From the NCBI RefSeq assembly GCF_014303395.1, contig NZ_CP060298.1, positions 2,046,001 to 2,110,000 of the forward strand: a stretch of DNA of 64,000 nucleotides. Reading direction: 5' to 3'. The stretch comes from Nakamurella sp. PAMC28650 (lineage in GTDB: Bacteria; Actinomycetota; Actinomycetes; Mycobacteriales; Nakamurellaceae). Positions 1 to 10,308 of the stretch are shown here, piece by piece. The translations under genes were made by a program, and so were the position numbers. Below the pieces are notes generated by a model. It did not search any database. It was not told the DNA's origin and worked only from the letters and a program-made list of their open reading frames with translations. Position 1 is the first letter of the stretch. Each line of letters begins with the position of its first letter.

Positions 1-1640
1 GCATCCTCCGCCCGATGGTCCGCGGCGCCGACGGCGAGTTGTCGCCCGTGTCGTGGACCGAAGCGATGTCCGCCGCTGCGGCCGGGCTGGCGACAGCCCG
101 GGACACCGGTGGGGTCGGCGTGCTGCCCGGCGGCCGGCTGACCGTCACCGACGCCTACGCCTACGCGAAATTCACCCGACTGGCGTTGCGCACCAACGAC
201 ATCGACTTCCGTGCACGGGCTCATTCCGCCGAGGAGGCTGCCTTCCTGGCGGCCAGGGTGACCGGGGTGACCCCCGACACCGGTGGCGTCACCTTCGCGT
301 CCCTGGAGAAGGCGCCGGCCGTGCTGCTGGTGGCGCTGGAACCGGAAGAGGAGTCGCCGATCCTGTTCCTGCGACTGCGCAAGGCCTCCCGCCGGGGTGT
401 GCCGGTCTTCTCGGTCGGCAGCGTGCTCTCCCGCGGGCTGGAGAAGATGGCGGGGACCCTGCTCACCGCCGTGCCCGGTGCGGAAGCCTCCCTGCTGGAA
501 CGCCTGTCGGCCGACGGGTCCACCGGCGCCGGTGGGGGAGATGCCGGAGCCCAGTCCGAGGAAGCCCACCTCCGGGCCGCGGCCGCGGTGCGGGCCGCCG
601 GTGCGGTGGTGCTCGTCGGTGAGCGGGCCGCCGAGATCCCCGGCCTGCTCACTGCGGTGGGCGCTTTCGCCGACGCCACCGGCGCACGGCTCGCCTGGGT
701 GCCGCGTCGGGCCGGCGAGCGTGGGGCGCTGGACGCCGGTGCGATCGGCAATCTGCTGCCCGGTGGCCGGCCGGTGTCCGACGAGGGCGCCCGTCATGAG
801 GTCGAAACGGCCTGGAGCGCACCGGTTCCGGTCGAACCCGGTCGGGACACGTCAGGAATTCTGGACGCCGTCGGAGCGGGCGGACTGGCCGGTCTGCTGA
901 TCGGGGGGGTCGAACTCTCCGATCTGCCCGATCCGGCCGCCGCCCTGGCCGCGATCGCCGCCGCTGGATTCGTGGTCAGCCTCGAACTCCGCCGCAGCGC
1001 CGTCACCGAGTTGGCCGACGTGGTGTTCCCGGTCGCCGCCGTGGCGGAGAAGGCGGGTTCGTTCGTCAACTGGGAGGGCCGGAACCGACCGTTCGGTGCC
1101 GCGCTCGCCGAGTTCGGCACCCTGGACGAGGGCCGCATACTGGACACGCTCGGCGTCGAGATGGACGTCGATCTCTACACCCAGACCCCGATCGCGGCCC
1201 GCGCCGACATGGGTCGCCTCGGGGTGTGGGCCGGGAAGAGCGACCGCGCTGACGAACTCGTCGACTCCAGTCCCACCAGTCCCAGAACGTCCAAGTTGAT
1301 CAGCGCGGACGATCAGGCATTTCTCGTGGCGAGCTGGCGGATGGCGCTGGACGGGAGCCGCGGGCTGGACGGCGAGCCCCATCTGGCCGGTACCGCGAAA
1401 CCCGACGTCGTCCGGTTGTCGCCGGCCAGCGCGGCCCGGCTCGACCTCGGCGACGGGGACCCGGTCAAGGTCACCGGTCCGGCCGGCGGGGTGGTCACCC
1501 TCCCGCTGGCGATCACCACGATGGCCGACGGCGTGGTCTGGCTGCCGGGCCGGATCAACGCAACGCCGCTCGGTGCTCTGATCGGTGCCGTCGCGGCCGA
1601 CCGCGTGCACGTCACCGCCGGAGAAGGGCTGAACCGCTGA
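1..1640 (+). CDS. nuoG: NADH-quinone oxidoreductase subunit G, C-terminal part
   Basis: Partial at the left edge: the reading frame is open from base 3, so the gene starts upstream. NuoG is the molybdopterin-oxidoreductase-like subunit of the peripheral arm of complex I and carries electrons along its Fe-S clusters. The visible 546 residues are the degenerate molybdopterin-enzyme body followed by a C-terminal molybdopterin-dinucleotide-binding-like barrel (about the last 85 residues, where the chain reads [17 protein letters not shown]). The N-terminal 2Fe-2S/4Fe-4S region lies outside the window. Its TGA overlaps the ATG of nuoH (TGATG), so the two are translationally coupled. The conserved nuo gene order downstream makes the identity secure even though this subunit is poorly conserved. 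Confidence 0.93.
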   Translation, partial: ILRPMVRGADGELSPVSWTEAMSAAAAGLATARDTGGVGVLPGGRLTVTDAYAYAKFTRLALRTNDIDFRARAHSAEEAAFLAARVTGVTPDTGGVTFASLEKAPAVLLVALEPEEESPILFLRLRKASRRGVPVFSVGSVLSRGLEKMAGTLLTAVPGAEASLLERLSADGSTGAGGGDAGAQSEEAHLRAAAAVRAAGAVVLVGERAAEIPGLLTAVGAFADATGARLAWVPRRAGERGALDAGAIGNLLPGGRPVSDEGARHEVETAWSAPVPVEPGRDTSGILDAVGAGGLAGLLIGGVELSDLPDPAAALAAIAAAGFVVSLELRRSAVTELADVVFPVAAVAEKAGSFVNWEGRNRPFGAALAEFGTLDEGRILDTLGVEMDVDLYTQTPIAARADMGRLGVWAGKSDRADELVDSSPTSPRTSKLISADDQAFLVASWRMALDGSRGLDGEPHLAGTAKPDVVRLSPASAARLDLGDGDPVKVTGPAGGVVTLPLAITTMADGVVWLPGRINATPLGALIGAVAADRVHVTAGEGLNR

Positions 1641-3055
1641 TGAGCATCCTGGGTGCACGGGCACCGTTCGCGTCCGACATCGGTCCGGGCGTCAGCAACG
1701 ACGGTTCGACGCAGGCACTGCTGGCCGGCGACCCCTGGTGGTTGATGCTGATCAAGGCCGTGATCATCTTCGTCCTGCTGCTCCTGCTGACGCTGTTCGC
1801 GATCTGGTTCGAGCGCAAGGTCGTCGGGCGCATGCAGCATCGCCCCGGGCCCAACTGGAACGGCCCGTTCGGCGCGCTCCAATCGCTGGCCGACGCACTG
1901 AAGCTGATCTTCAAGGAGGGCATGATCCCGGCCCGCGCCGACAAGATCGTCTTCATCGCGGCACCGATCATGTCCGCCATCCCGGCGTTCCTGATCTTCT
2001 CGATCATCCCGCTCGGCGGCCAGGTGTCGATGTTCGGTCACCAGACCGCCCTGCAGATGACGGACCTCCCCGTCGGAGTGCTGGCTGCGCTCGCCTTCTC
2101 GTCGATCGGCGTCTACGGCATCGTGCTCGGCGGGTGGGCCTCCGGTTCCACCTATCCGTTGCTCGGCGGCCTCCGATCGGCGGCCCAGTTGATCTCCTAC
2201 GAGGTCGCGATGGGTCTGTCCTTCGTCGCGGTGTTCCTCTACGCCGGCACGCTGTCCACCTCGGCGATCGTCAACCAGCAGACCGGCGGCTGGTACATCT
2301 GGCTGCTGCCGGTGTCGTTCATCGTCTACTGCGTCTCGATGGTCGGGGAGACCAACCGCGCGCCGTTCGACATGGCCGAGGCCGAGGGCGAGCTCGTCGG
2401 CGGCTTCAACACCGAGTACACCTCGATGCGCTTCGGCCTCTTCTTCCTGGCCGAGTACATCAACATGATCAACGTCTCGGCGATCGCCACCACGCTCTTC
2501 CTGGGCGGATGGCGTGCACCCTGGCCGGTCTCGCGGATCCCGGGAGCGAACGAGGGTTGGATCACGCTGATCTGGTTCTTCATCAAGATCCTGATCTTCA
2601 TGTTCGGCTTCGTCTGGCTGCGGGGCACGTTGCCGCGCATCAGGTACGACCAGTTCATGACCCTAGGCTGGAAGATCCTGGTGCCGGTGTCCCTGGTCTG
2701 GATCGTCCTGGTCTCGACGGCGCGCGTGCTGAACTCCGCGACGAGCCTGACCACCCGACAGGTGCTGCTGTACATGGGCATACCGCTGGTCGTGATCCTG
2801 TTGGTCGCCGCCTTCTGGCCCGCGAAACAGATCGATCTCGACGACGACGGGGATGACGGGGGACTCGCGCTCGACCCGAACCTGGCCGACTCCCGTGTGG
2901 TGAACCCGCGACTGGGTGCCTACCCGATCCCGCCGATGGACCTCGTCGTCCCGGTTCCACCGATCAGGACCGCTCGCCCGGCACTACCAGTGGGCACGCC
3001 CGGCAGTGCCAGCAGTGCCGAGAGCAGCGAAGGAGCCAGCAGTGTCGTTTCTTGA
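1640..3055 (+). CDS. nuoH: NADH-quinone oxidoreductase subunit H
   Basis: Membrane subunit of complex I at the junction with the peripheral arm; it forms much of the quinone-binding channel. The 471-residue product has about eight hydrophobic helices in residues 30-395 and the NuoH signatures [17 protein letters not shown] near residue 56 and [24 protein letters not shown] split over residues 236-260. The start ATG overlaps the nuoG stop. Compared with the usual family length of about 330-430, there is a hydrophilic C-terminal tail of about 70 residues, acidic then Pro/Ser-rich (from the [10 protein letters not shown] stretch). The last 14 bases overlap the start of nuoI. Confidence 0.96.
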   Translation: MSILGARAPFASDIGPGVSNDGSTQALLAGDPWWLMLIKAVIIFVLLLLLTLFAIWFERKVVGRMQHRPGPNWNGPFGALQSLADALKLIFKEGMIPARADKIVFIAAPIMSAIPAFLIFSIIPLGGQVSMFGHQTALQMTDLPVGVLAALAFSSIGVYGIVLGGWASGSTYPLLGGLRSAAQLISYEVAMGLSFVAVFLYAGTLSTSAIVNQQTGGWYIWLLPVSFIVYCVSMVGETNRAPFDMAEAEGELVGGFNTEYTSMRFGLFFLAEYINMINVSAIATTLFLGGWRAPWPVSRIPGANEGWITLIWFFIKILIFMFGFVWLRGTLPRIRYDQFMTLGWKILVPVSLVWIVLVSTARVLNSATSLTTRQVLLYMGIPLVVILLVAAFWPAKQIDLDDDGDDGGLALDPNLADSRVVNPRLGAYPIPPMDLVVPVPPIRTARPALPVGTPGSASSAESSEGASSVVS

Positions 3056-3629
3056 TCCCGTCAAGGGTTTCGGTGTCACCTTCGCCACCATGTTCCGGCC
3101 GGTGGTCACCGAGGACTACCCACGCAACCCGCTGCCCACCGCTGCGCGCTACCACGGGCGGCACCAGCTCAACCGTCATCCCGACGGGCTGGAGAAGTGC
3201 GTCGGCTGCGAACTCTGCGCCTGGGCGTGCCCGGCCGACGCGATCTTCGTCGAGGGCGGCGACAACACCGAGGAGGAGCGCTACTCACCCGGCGAGCGGT
3301 ACGGCAAGAACTACCAGATCAACTACCTGCGCTGCATCGGTTGTGGATTGTGCATCGAGGCCTGCCCGACCCGTTCGCTGACCATGACGAACGAGTACGA
3401 ACTGGCCGACGACGACCGGCAGCGTCTGATCTTCACCAAGGACCGTCTGCTGGCGCCGTTGCTGCCGGGGATGGAGCAGCCGCCGCACCCGATGCGACTG
3501 GGTGACGAGCAGGACTACTACGTCAGGGGCCCGGAACTGCTGCGCGATCCCGACGTGCGTCGCTCTGCGGCGCCGGCGGGCGCCGGCCACCCGACCGACG
3601 TTCCCGCTCACGACGGCGGTGTCGCATGA
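3042..3629 (+). CDS. nuoI: NADH-quinone oxidoreductase subunit I (2[4Fe-4S])
   Basis: Ferredoxin-like subunit carrying clusters N6a and N6b, which pass electrons towards N2 and the quinone site. The 195-residue product has two classic CxxCxxCxxxCP motifs, [12 protein letters not shown] and [13 protein letters not shown] longer open frame exists upstream, but GTG at 3042 is chosen because it is preceded by AAGGAG at proper spacing and gives the family N terminus ([14 protein letters not shown]). It overlaps the end of nuoH by 14 bases and the start of nuoJ by 4 (ATGA). Confidence 0.96.
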   Translation: MSFLDPVKGFGVTFATMFRPVVTEDYPRNPLPTAARYHGRHQLNRHPDGLEKCVGCELCAWACPADAIFVEGGDNTEEERYSPGERYGKNYQINYLRCIGCGLCIEACPTRSLTMTNEYELADDDRQRLIFTKDRLLAPLLPGMEQPPHPMRLGDEQDYYVRGPELLRDPDVRRSAAPAGAGHPTDVPAHDGGVA

Positions 3630-4459
3630 GTCTGGTCCAGGCCGCCGGGGACGCGGCCACCACCGTCGCCTCCGGAGGTGGGGAGCAGATCGCCTTCTGG
3701 ATCCTGGCGCCGCTGGCGTTGCTCGGCGCGCTGGGGATGGTCTTCGCCAAGGGCGCGGTGCACTCGGCCCTGTGGTTGGTGCTGACCATGCTGTGCCTCG
3801 GCTGTCTGTACATGGCCCAGGGCGCCGAGTTCCTCGGTTTCGCGCAGATCATCGTCTACACCGGCGCGATCATGATGCTGTTCCTGTTCGTGCTGATGCT
3901 CACCGGCCGGGAGGCCGGCGACTCGGTGATCGAGGTCCTCAGGGGTCAGCGGGTCAAGGCCACGCTGGTCGGGATCGGTTTCGTGGCCCTGCTCGTCGCC
4001 GCGTTCGTGCGGGCGCTGCAGGGAACGACGTCGGTGGGGCTCGGGCCGTCCATGGCGCAGCGCGGACCGATCGGGTCGTTGGCCGCTGCCCTGTTCACCG
4101 ACTACCTGTTCCCGTTCGAGCTCACCAGCGCCCTGCTGATCACCGCGGCCGTCGGCGCGATGGTGCTGGCCCATGTCGAGCGTGCCCCGGGCGAGAAGCG
4201 GACCCAGCGGCAGCGGGTCCACGAACGGATGCGTTCGGACCGGATGTCGCCGCTGCCAGGGCCGGGGGTGTTCGCGACCTCGTCGTCGAACGCCACGCCC
4301 GCACTCCTGCCGGACGGCAGTGTCGCGCCGGGATCGGTCTCCAACCTGGTCGAGCGGAGCGAGGCCATCCGGGTCACCACACGCAACTCGCAGGGTCGCT
4401 CGCTGGGCGCGATCGAGACGGCCGAGCATCCACAGCGGACCGACGGAGAGCACCGATGA
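3626..4459 (+). CDS. nuoJ: NADH-quinone oxidoreductase subunit J
   Basis: Small antiporter-associated membrane subunit of complex I, forming part of the E-channel with NuoK and NuoH. The product has 277 residues, with about five membrane helices in the first 180 and the conserved [20 protein letters not shown] region. The remaining ~95 residues are a hydrophilic, Ser/Arg-rich tail longer than in E. coli, probably cytoplasmic. Four-base overlaps (ATGA) with nuoI and nuoK indicate coupled translation. Confidence 0.94.
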   Translation: MSLVQAAGDAATTVASGGGEQIAFWILAPLALLGALGMVFAKGAVHSALWLVLTMLCLGCLYMAQGAEFLGFAQIIVYTGAIMMLFLFVLMLTGREAGDSVIEVLRGQRVKATLVGIGFVALLVAAFVRALQGTTSVGLGPSMAQRGPIGSLAAALFTDYLFPFELTSALLITAAVGAMVLAHVERAPGEKRTQRQRVHERMRSDRMSPLPGPGVFATSSSNATPALLPDGSVAPGSVSNLVERSEAIRVTTRNSQGRSLGAIETAEHPQRTDGEHR

Positions 4460-4755
4460 CCCCCGATCACTACCTGATCCTCTCGGCCCTGCTGTTCGGC
4501 ATCGGCGCCGTCGGAGTGCTGGTGCGGCGCAACGCGATCGTCGTGTTCATGTGCATCGAGCTGATGCTCAACGCGGTGAACCTCTCGCTGGTCACCTTCG
4601 CCAGGATGCACGGCAACCTGGACGGGGTGCTGATGGCCTTCTTCGTGATGGTGGTGGCCGCGGCCGAGGTCGTCGTCGGGCTCGCCATCATCATGTCCAT
4701 CTTCCGTAGTCGGCGCAGTGCCTCCGTCGACGACGCGAACCTGCTGAAGTTCTGA
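4456..4755 (+). CDS. nuoK: NADH-quinone oxidoreductase subunit K
   Basis: Three-helix, 99-residue membrane subunit (MrpC-like) of complex I. It begins [20 protein letters not shown] and carries the conserved buried glutamates of the family in the segments [11 protein letters not shown] and [14 protein letters not shown] at 4456 overlaps the nuoJ stop. A longer frame runs upstream but lies inside nuoJ, so it is not used. Length is normal. Confidence 0.96.
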   Translation: MTPDHYLILSALLFGIGAVGVLVRRNAIVVFMCIELMLNAVNLSLVTFARMHGNLDGVLMAFFVMVVAAAEVVVGLAIIMSIFRSRRSASVDDANLLKF

Positions 4756-4774
4756 CGGGGCGGGGAATTCCACA

Positions 4775-6736
4775 GTGACACCTCCAACGATCACCGCGAT
4801 ACCTCCGACGAGCACCGCGGCATCCGGCATCTCCAGCGTCGCCTGGCTGTTGTTGCTGCTGCCGATCGCCGGTGCGGTCGTGTTGCTGGTCGGTGGTCGG
4901 CGACTGGACCGGATCGGGCACTACATCGGTTGCGCCACCGTCATTCTCAGCTTCGCTCTCGGTGTGGCGATCTTCCTGTCCACCACCGGATCGGCCGCGG
5001 TCGACCGGATCCACTCGGTCCAGCTGTTCTCGTGGTTCAGCGCCGGCACCCTGGACGTCAACCTGGACCTCCGACTGGACCCGCTGTCGCTGACCTTCGT
5101 CCTGCTGATCACCGGTGTGGGATCGCTGATCCACATCTACTCGATCGGCTACATGGCGCACGATCCGCAACGCCGCAAGTTCTTCGCCTACCTCAACCTG
5201 TTCGTCGCGGCGATGCTGCTGCTGGTGCTCGGCGGCGGCTTCGTGTCGCTGTACTTCGGCTGGGAGGGCGTCGGTCTCGCGTCCTACCTGCTGATCGGTT
5301 TCTGGTCGGACCGGCCGGCTGCGGCCTCCGCGGCCAAGAAGGCGTTCCTGATGAACCGGGTCGGCGACGTCGGCCTGGCCCTGGCCATCTTCCTGATGTA
5401 CAAGGAAATGGGAACCACCTCCTACCAGGGTGTTTTCGCCGCGATCCCGACCGTTTCCCCGGCAGTCGTGACCACCATCGCTCTGCTGTTGCTGCTCGGT
5501 GCCTGCGGCAAGTCCGGCCAGGTACCGCTGCAGGCCTGGCTTCCCGACGCGATGGAGGGCCCGACCCCGGTCTCGGCCCTGATCCACGCCGCGACCATGG
5601 TCACCGCCGGCGTCTACCTGATCGCCCGGTCGTCCCCGATCTACAACCTGACGTCCGACGGCCGCCTGGTGGTCACCATCATCGGGGCGGTGACGCTGCT
5701 GGTCGGCTGCATCGCCGGCTGCGCGAAGGACGACATCAAGAAAGTCCTTGCCTACTCGACGGTCTCGCAGATCGGATACATGTTCCTGGCCGTCGGCCTC
5801 GGCTCCGGGGTCTACGCCCTCGGCATCCTGCACCTGCTGACCCACGGGTTCTTCAAGGCCGGCCTGTTCCTCGGCGCCGGCAGCGTCATGCACGGGATGA
5901 ACGACGACGTCGACATGCGTCACTACGGCGGTCTGGCCAACAAGATGCCGATCACCTTCTGGACGATCATGGCCGGATACCTTGCGCTGATCGGCTTCCC
6001 GTTCCTGTCCGGCTACTTCAGCAAGGACCCGATCATCGAGGCGGCCTTCTCGGCCGGCGGAGCCAAGGGTGCCCTGCTCGGCGGTGCCGCGCTGATCGGT
6101 GCCGGCCTGACGGCCTTCTACATGACCCGCCTGATGATCATGACCTTCTTCGGCGAGTCCCGCTGGAAGCAGTTGAAGTCCGCCGACGGGAGGGACTATC
6201 ACCCGCACGAGTCGCCGAAGGTGATGACCATCCCGATGATCGTCCTGGCCATCGGGTCCGTCGGCGCGGGTGCATTCCTGGCCACCGGGAACCGGCTGGC
6301 GAACTGGCTCGCCCCGGCGGTCGGCAACTTCGAGGAGCCGCATCCGCCGGTCGCCAAGACCGTGATCACCATCGGCACCCTGGTGGTGGTCGCTCTCGGC
6401 GTCGGGATCGCGTACCTGGTCGTCGGTCGGGTGCCCGTGCCGGTCACCCGACCCGAGAAGGTCGGTGCGCTGGTGCGTTTCGCCCGTGCCGATGCCGGTG
6501 GCAACGCGATCAACGAGGCGCTGGTGGCCCGGCCCGGCCGATGGCTGGGTGGCGCTCTGGTCTTCACCGACACCCGTGGGGTGGACGGCGCGGTCAACGG
6601 TCTGGCGTCCGCGTTGGGCGCGCTGTCGAGTCGATGGCGGCGCTGGCAGAGCGGATTCGTTCGCTCGTATGCGTTGTCGATGCTCTCCGGCACCTTCCTG
6701 GTCGTCGCGGCCCTGATCGTGGTGAGGTTCGCATGA
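4775..6736 (+). CDS. nuoL: NADH-quinone oxidoreductase subunit L
   Basis: Distal proton-pumping antiporter-like subunit. The 653-residue product has about 15-16 predicted membrane helices and the antiporter motifs: the glutamate in YFGWEGVGLASYLLIGFW, the GKSGQVPLQAWLPDAMEGPT loop and the lysines of the broken helices. The C-terminal amphipathic lateral helix region is present. GTG at 4775 is the plausible start, 19 bases after nuoK with a GGGGCGGGG purine run ahead. It overlaps nuoM by 4 bases. Confidence 0.95.
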   Translation: MTPPTITAIPPTSTAASGISSVAWLLLLLPIAGAVVLLVGGRRLDRIGHYIGCATVILSFALGVAIFLSTTGSAAVDRIHSVQLFSWFSAGTLDVNLDLRLDPLSLTFVLLITGVGSLIHIYSIGYMAHDPQRRKFFAYLNLFVAAMLLLVLGGGFVSLYFGWEGVGLASYLLIGFWSDRPAAASAAKKAFLMNRVGDVGLALAIFLMYKEMGTTSYQGVFAAIPTVSPAVVTTIALLLLLGACGKSGQVPLQAWLPDAMEGPTPVSALIHAATMVTAGVYLIARSSPIYNLTSDGRLVVTIIGAVTLLVGCIAGCAKDDIKKVLAYSTVSQIGYMFLAVGLGSGVYALGILHLLTHGFFKAGLFLGAGSVMHGMNDDVDMRHYGGLANKMPITFWTIMAGYLALIGFPFLSGYFSKDPIIEAAFSAGGAKGALLGGAALIGAGLTAFYMTRLMIMTFFGESRWKQLKSADGRDYHPHESPKVMTIPMIVLAIGSVGAGAFLATGNRLANWLAPAVGNFEEPHPPVAKTVITIGTLVVVALGVGIAYLVVGRVPVPVTRPEKVGALVRFARADAGGNAINEALVARPGRWLGGALVFTDTRGVDGAVNGLASALGALSSRWRRWQSGFVRSYALSMLSGTFLVVAALIVVRFA

Positions 6737-8475
6737 GCAACTTCCCCTACCTCGTCCTGCTCATCGCGATCCCCCTCGTCGGGGCCGGAGTCGTGGCCTT
6801 CATGGGCGGCGCCCCGGCGCGCACCGTCAAGCTGACGGCGTTGGCCTTCTCGCTGGTGGAACTCGTGGTGGCAGCGGCGTTGTGGATCGCCTACCGGCAT
6901 CAGGAGACGGCCGCCCCGACGACGCAGTACGCGGCGTCGCCGTTCCGCGAGACCTACTCGGTCAACTGGATCCAGACGTTCGGCATCCACTTCTCCCTCG
7001 GCGTCGACGGCATCTCGCTGGTGATGATCGCGCTGATCGCCTTCCTGGTACCGATCGTGCTCGGCGCGTCGTGGGAGGAGAAGTTGCCCGAAGGGCGCAC
7101 CATCGGCGGCTACTTCGCGCTGATCCTGGTGATGCAGGCGGCCATGACCGGTGTCTTCGCCGCCACCGACGTCTTCGTCTTCTACGTGATGTTCGAGGTG
7201 ATGCTGATCCCGATGTACTTCCTGATCGGCGCCTTCGGCGGCCTCCGGGGCACCTACGCGGCGACCAAATTCTTCCTGTACTCGCTGATCGGCGGCCTGC
7301 TGATGCTGGCCTCCATCATCGGGCTCTTCGTGGCGTCCGGGCGGGTTCCGTCCCGGGTCGCCGCGGGGCTCGGCGGGACCCTGGACTGGAACAGCCTCCG
7401 GAACATCGCCCACGAGATCCCCACGTCCACCCAGCTCTGGATCTTCGGCGGATTCGCCATCGCCTTCGCGATCAAGGCACCTCTGGTGCCGTTCCACACC
7501 TGGCTGCCCGACGCCGGTTCCGAGGCACCGGTCGGGGCGGGCACCCTGCTGGTCGGGGTGCTCGACAAGGTCGGCACCTTCGGATTCCTGCGGATCTGCC
7601 TGCCGTTGCTGCCGGCGGCCTCGAGCAAGCTGGCGTGGCTGATCATCACCCTCGCGGTGATCGGCATCATCTACGGCGCGATCGTCGCGGCCGGGCAGAG
7701 TGATCTCAAACGGTTCGTCACCTACACCTCCATCGCGCACTTCGGGTTCATCGCGCTCGGCGTCTTCGCGTTCACCACGTCGTCGATCAGTGGCGCGGTG
7801 CTCTACATGGTCAACCACGGTTTGGCGACGGCCCTGCTGTTTCTGGTCGTCGGCATGCTCACGGCGCGGGGTGGATCACGGAACATCGCCGACTACGGCG
7901 GGGTCTGGAAGGTCGCGCCGCTGCTCGGCGGCTTCTTCCTGGTCGGAGCCCTCGCCACCATCGCGATGCCTGGTACCAACTCGTTCATCTCCGAGTTCAT
8001 GGTGCTGATCGGCACCTTCAGCCGGCATCCGGCCTGGGCGAGCGTCGCCACCACCGGCATCGTCTTCGCTGCGGTCTACATGCTGTGGATCTTCCAGCGC
8101 ACCATGACCGGGCCGGTGCGGGGAGCTGCAGTGCTGCAGCAGGATCCGCACGACGATTCCCCGCTGGGTGGGTCGGCGCCGCAGGCCCGGCCGGGCGGCA
8201 CGACCACGATGGCGAAATCCCACGCCCCGGCCGCCGTCAAGGTGCGGTTCGGTGATCTCACCACACGTGAGATCGCCGTCCTGACACCCCTTGTCGTCCT
8301 GGTCATCTTCCTCGGTCTCTACCCCAAGCCGGTTTTGGACGTCATCAATCCCACTGCCCAGCAGACGGTGTCGTGGTCCTGCCACACCGATCCGGTGCCT
8401 GCACACCCGGCCCCCGCTGTCGCCGGGTCGCCGGCACGGCCCAGCACTCTCATCGTCACGGAGGCATCGTGCTGA
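6733..8475 (+). CDS. nuoM: NADH-quinone oxidoreductase subunit M
   Basis: Second antiporter-like proton-pumping subunit, 580 residues with about 14 helices. Recognisable motifs are VFYVMFEVMLIPMYFLIGAF (with the key glutamate) and PLVPFHTWLPDAGSEAPVG. ATG at 6733 overlaps the nuoL stop; the much longer open frame upstream is antisense-like composition across nuoL and is ignored. The last ~30 residues form a Pro/Ala-rich tail beyond the usual end. The stop overlaps the GTG of nuoN by 7 bases. Confidence 0.95.
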   Translation: MSNFPYLVLLIAIPLVGAGVVAFMGGAPARTVKLTALAFSLVELVVAAALWIAYRHQETAAPTTQYAASPFRETYSVNWIQTFGIHFSLGVDGISLVMIALIAFLVPIVLGASWEEKLPEGRTIGGYFALILVMQAAMTGVFAATDVFVFYVMFEVMLIPMYFLIGAFGGLRGTYAATKFFLYSLIGGLLMLASIIGLFVASGRVPSRVAAGLGGTLDWNSLRNIAHEIPTSTQLWIFGGFAIAFAIKAPLVPFHTWLPDAGSEAPVGAGTLLVGVLDKVGTFGFLRICLPLLPAASSKLAWLIITLAVIGIIYGAIVAAGQSDLKRFVTYTSIAHFGFIALGVFAFTTSSISGAVLYMVNHGLATALLFLVVGMLTARGGSRNIADYGGVWKVAPLLGGFFLVGALATIAMPGTNSFISEFMVLIGTFSRHPAWASVATTGIVFAAVYMLWIFQRTMTGPVRGAAVLQQDPHDDSPLGGSAPQARPGGTTTMAKSHAPAAVKVRFGDLTTREIAVLTPLVVLVIFLGLYPKPVLDVINPTAQQTVSWSCHTDPVPAHPAPAVAGSPARPSTLIVTEASC

Positions 8476-10229
8476 CTGCTCTGTTGTCCGCAACGCCGAC
8501 TCTCATGTCGGGCTCGCCGGCCGATCCGATCAAGGCGCCCTCCGTCGACCTGACGGCGGTCATGCCGGTGATGATCATCCTCGGCGCCGCCTGCATCGCC
8601 GTGGTGCTGGAGGCGGTCCTGCCGCGAGGTCGGCGCTACGCCGCGCAACTGACGCTGGCCCTGGTCGCGATCGTGGGTGCCGGTGTCTGGACCGTCGTCG
8701 CCGGGGCCAGGCACCGCTACGCGGTGACCTTCTCCGGCGCGGTCGCGGTGGACGGCGGTACCTACGTGATGTGGGGCGTACTGCTGGCGCTGGCCCTGGT
8801 GTCGGTTCTGCTGATGGCGGACCGGGTGTCCGAACCCGGCGGTGCGTTCGCGCCCCAGGCCTCCGTGCGGGCCGGCTCCGCGCGTGACCGTGCGATGACG
8901 GCGGTCGCCCAACCGATGCAGACCGAGGTGTTCCCGCTCACGCTCTTCGCCATCGGCGGGATGCTGGTGTTCCCGGCCTCGTCCGACCTCATCACCCTGT
9001 TCGTCTCGCTGGAAGTGCTCTCGCTACCGCTGTACCTGCTCTGCGGATTGGCTCGCCGCCGTCGTCTGATCTCGCAGGAGGCGGCCGTGAAGTACTTCCT
9101 CCTCGGGGCGTTCACCTCGGCGATCCTGCTCTACGGAATCACCCTCATCTACGGGTACGCGGGTTCCATCAAGTTCTCCGAGATCGCGGCCAGGGCCAGC
9201 GCCGGCGGCTCGAGCGACCTGTTGCTGCTGGTCGGCATCGGACTGCTGGTCGTCGGTCTGCTGTTCAAGGGCTCCGTCGGCCCGTTCCACCTCTGGACGC
9301 CGGACGTCTACCAGGGGGCGCCGACCCCCGTCACCGCCTTCATGGCTGCCTGCACGAAGGTGGCTGCGTTCGCTGCGATGCTGCGGGTGTTCCAGGTCGC
9401 ACTCGGTCCGATGGTCTGGTCCTGGCGTCCGGTGATGTGGGTGGTGGCGATTGCCTCCATGCTCATCGGCGCGATCATCGGCATCACCCAGACCGACATG
9501 AAGCGGATCCTGGCCTATTCCTCGGTCGCGCACGCCGGATTCATCATCCTCGGCGTCATGTCGCTGAGCCAACGCGGCGCCTCCGGCACCATGTTCTACC
9601 TCCTGACCTACGGATTTGCCACGGTCGGGTCGTTCGCGATCTTCACCCTCGTCCGCAAGGGGAGTGGAGAGGCCTCGAACCTGGCCGACTGGGCCGGCCT
9701 GGCCAAACGGTCCCCGGTGCTCGCCGCCGCCATGAGCCTGTTCCTTCTCTCGTTCGCGGGCATTCCGCTGACCAGCGGTTTCATCGGCAAGCTCAGTGTG
9801 TTCACCGCGGCCGTCGATGCCGGCATGGCGCCGCTGGTCGTGGTGGCGATGATCGCCACCGCGATCACGGCGTTCTTCTACCTGCGCATCGTCGTGCTGA
9901 TGTACTTCTCGGCCCCGCTGACGGCGATGACGCCGGTACCGGCGATGAGCGCCGTCGGCGCCGCCGGTGCGGCGGGCGCCGCGGGTGGGCCGGAAGCTGG
10001 CGGCACCGTGGTGGTGGAGGTCGGTGTGGTGGTGGAGGCCGGTGTGATGGTCGAAGCCGGTGCGGGGGCCGGTGCGGGTGCTCGCGCGATCACTGAGCCG
10101 TTCGTGGTGGTACCGGGGGCGCTGACGGCGATCGTGATCGGGGTGTGTGTCCTGGTCACGCTGATCCTGGGAATCGTTCCGCAGCCGTTCCTCGACGGGC
10201 TCCAGGTGCCGTGGCCCCTGCTGTCCTGA
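8469..10229 (+). CDS. nuoN: NADH-quinone oxidoreductase subunit N
   Basis: Third antiporter-like subunit of the membrane arm, 586 residues from GTG 8469 (overlapping the nuoM stop). Family features include EVLSLPLYLLCGLARRR and GPFHLWTPDVYQGAPTPVTAF. Between the penultimate and last helices (bases about 9955-10090) there is an unusual ~45-residue low-complexity insertion, first Gly/Ala-rich then Val/Glu/Gly-rich, built from imperfect GTGGTGGAGG-like repeats; this is longer than in typical NuoN. It is the last nuo gene. Downstream are two copies of CGTGACGAAC (10231 and 10251), then the next promoter. Confidence 0.94.
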   Translation: MLTALLSATPTLMSGSPADPIKAPSVDLTAVMPVMIILGAACIAVVLEAVLPRGRRYAAQLTLALVAIVGAGVWTVVAGARHRYAVTFSGAVAVDGGTYVMWGVLLALALVSVLLMADRVSEPGGAFAPQASVRAGSARDRAMTAVAQPMQTEVFPLTLFAIGGMLVFPASSDLITLFVSLEVLSLPLYLLCGLARRRRLISQEAAVKYFLLGAFTSAILLYGITLIYGYAGSIKFSEIAARASAGGSSDLLLLVGIGLLVVGLLFKGSVGPFHLWTPDVYQGAPTPVTAFMAACTKVAAFAAMLRVFQVALGPMVWSWRPVMWVVAIASMLIGAIIGITQTDMKRILAYSSVAHAGFIILGVMSLSQRGASGTMFYLLTYGFATVGSFAIFTLVRKGSGEASNLADWAGLAKRSPVLAAAMSLFLLSFAGIPLTSGFIGKLSVFTAAVDAGMAPLVVVAMIATAITAFFYLRIVVLMYFSAPLTAMTPVPAMSAVGAAGAAGAAGGPEAGGTVVVEVGVVVEAGVMVEAGAGAGAGARAITEPFVVVPGALTAIVIGVCVLVTLILGIVPQPFLDGLQVPWPLLS

Positions 10230-10294
10230 TCGTGACGAACCCGGGGTGACCGTGACGAACATTGCGCTGACCTGGATCCGGCGTTCTGCTGCCG

Positions 10295-10308
10295 TAGGGT
10301 CGTAGATG
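10295..10308 (+). promoter_or_regulatory. -10 element of a likely leaderless promoter
   Basis: TAGGGT at 10295-10300 matches the actinobacterial TANNNT -10 consensus and ends 7 bases before the GTG start at 10308. There is no Shine-Dalgarno sequence, and an ATG two bases earlier is followed at once by TGA. Transcription probably starts on or next to the start codon, giving a leaderless mRNA. Inference from spacing only. Confidence 0.5.

Noticed and set aside
4691-7818. Minus-strand frames of 550 and 539 codons
   Set aside because: Antisense to nuoL and nuoM; His/Gln/Asp-rich shadow composition without domains or start signals.
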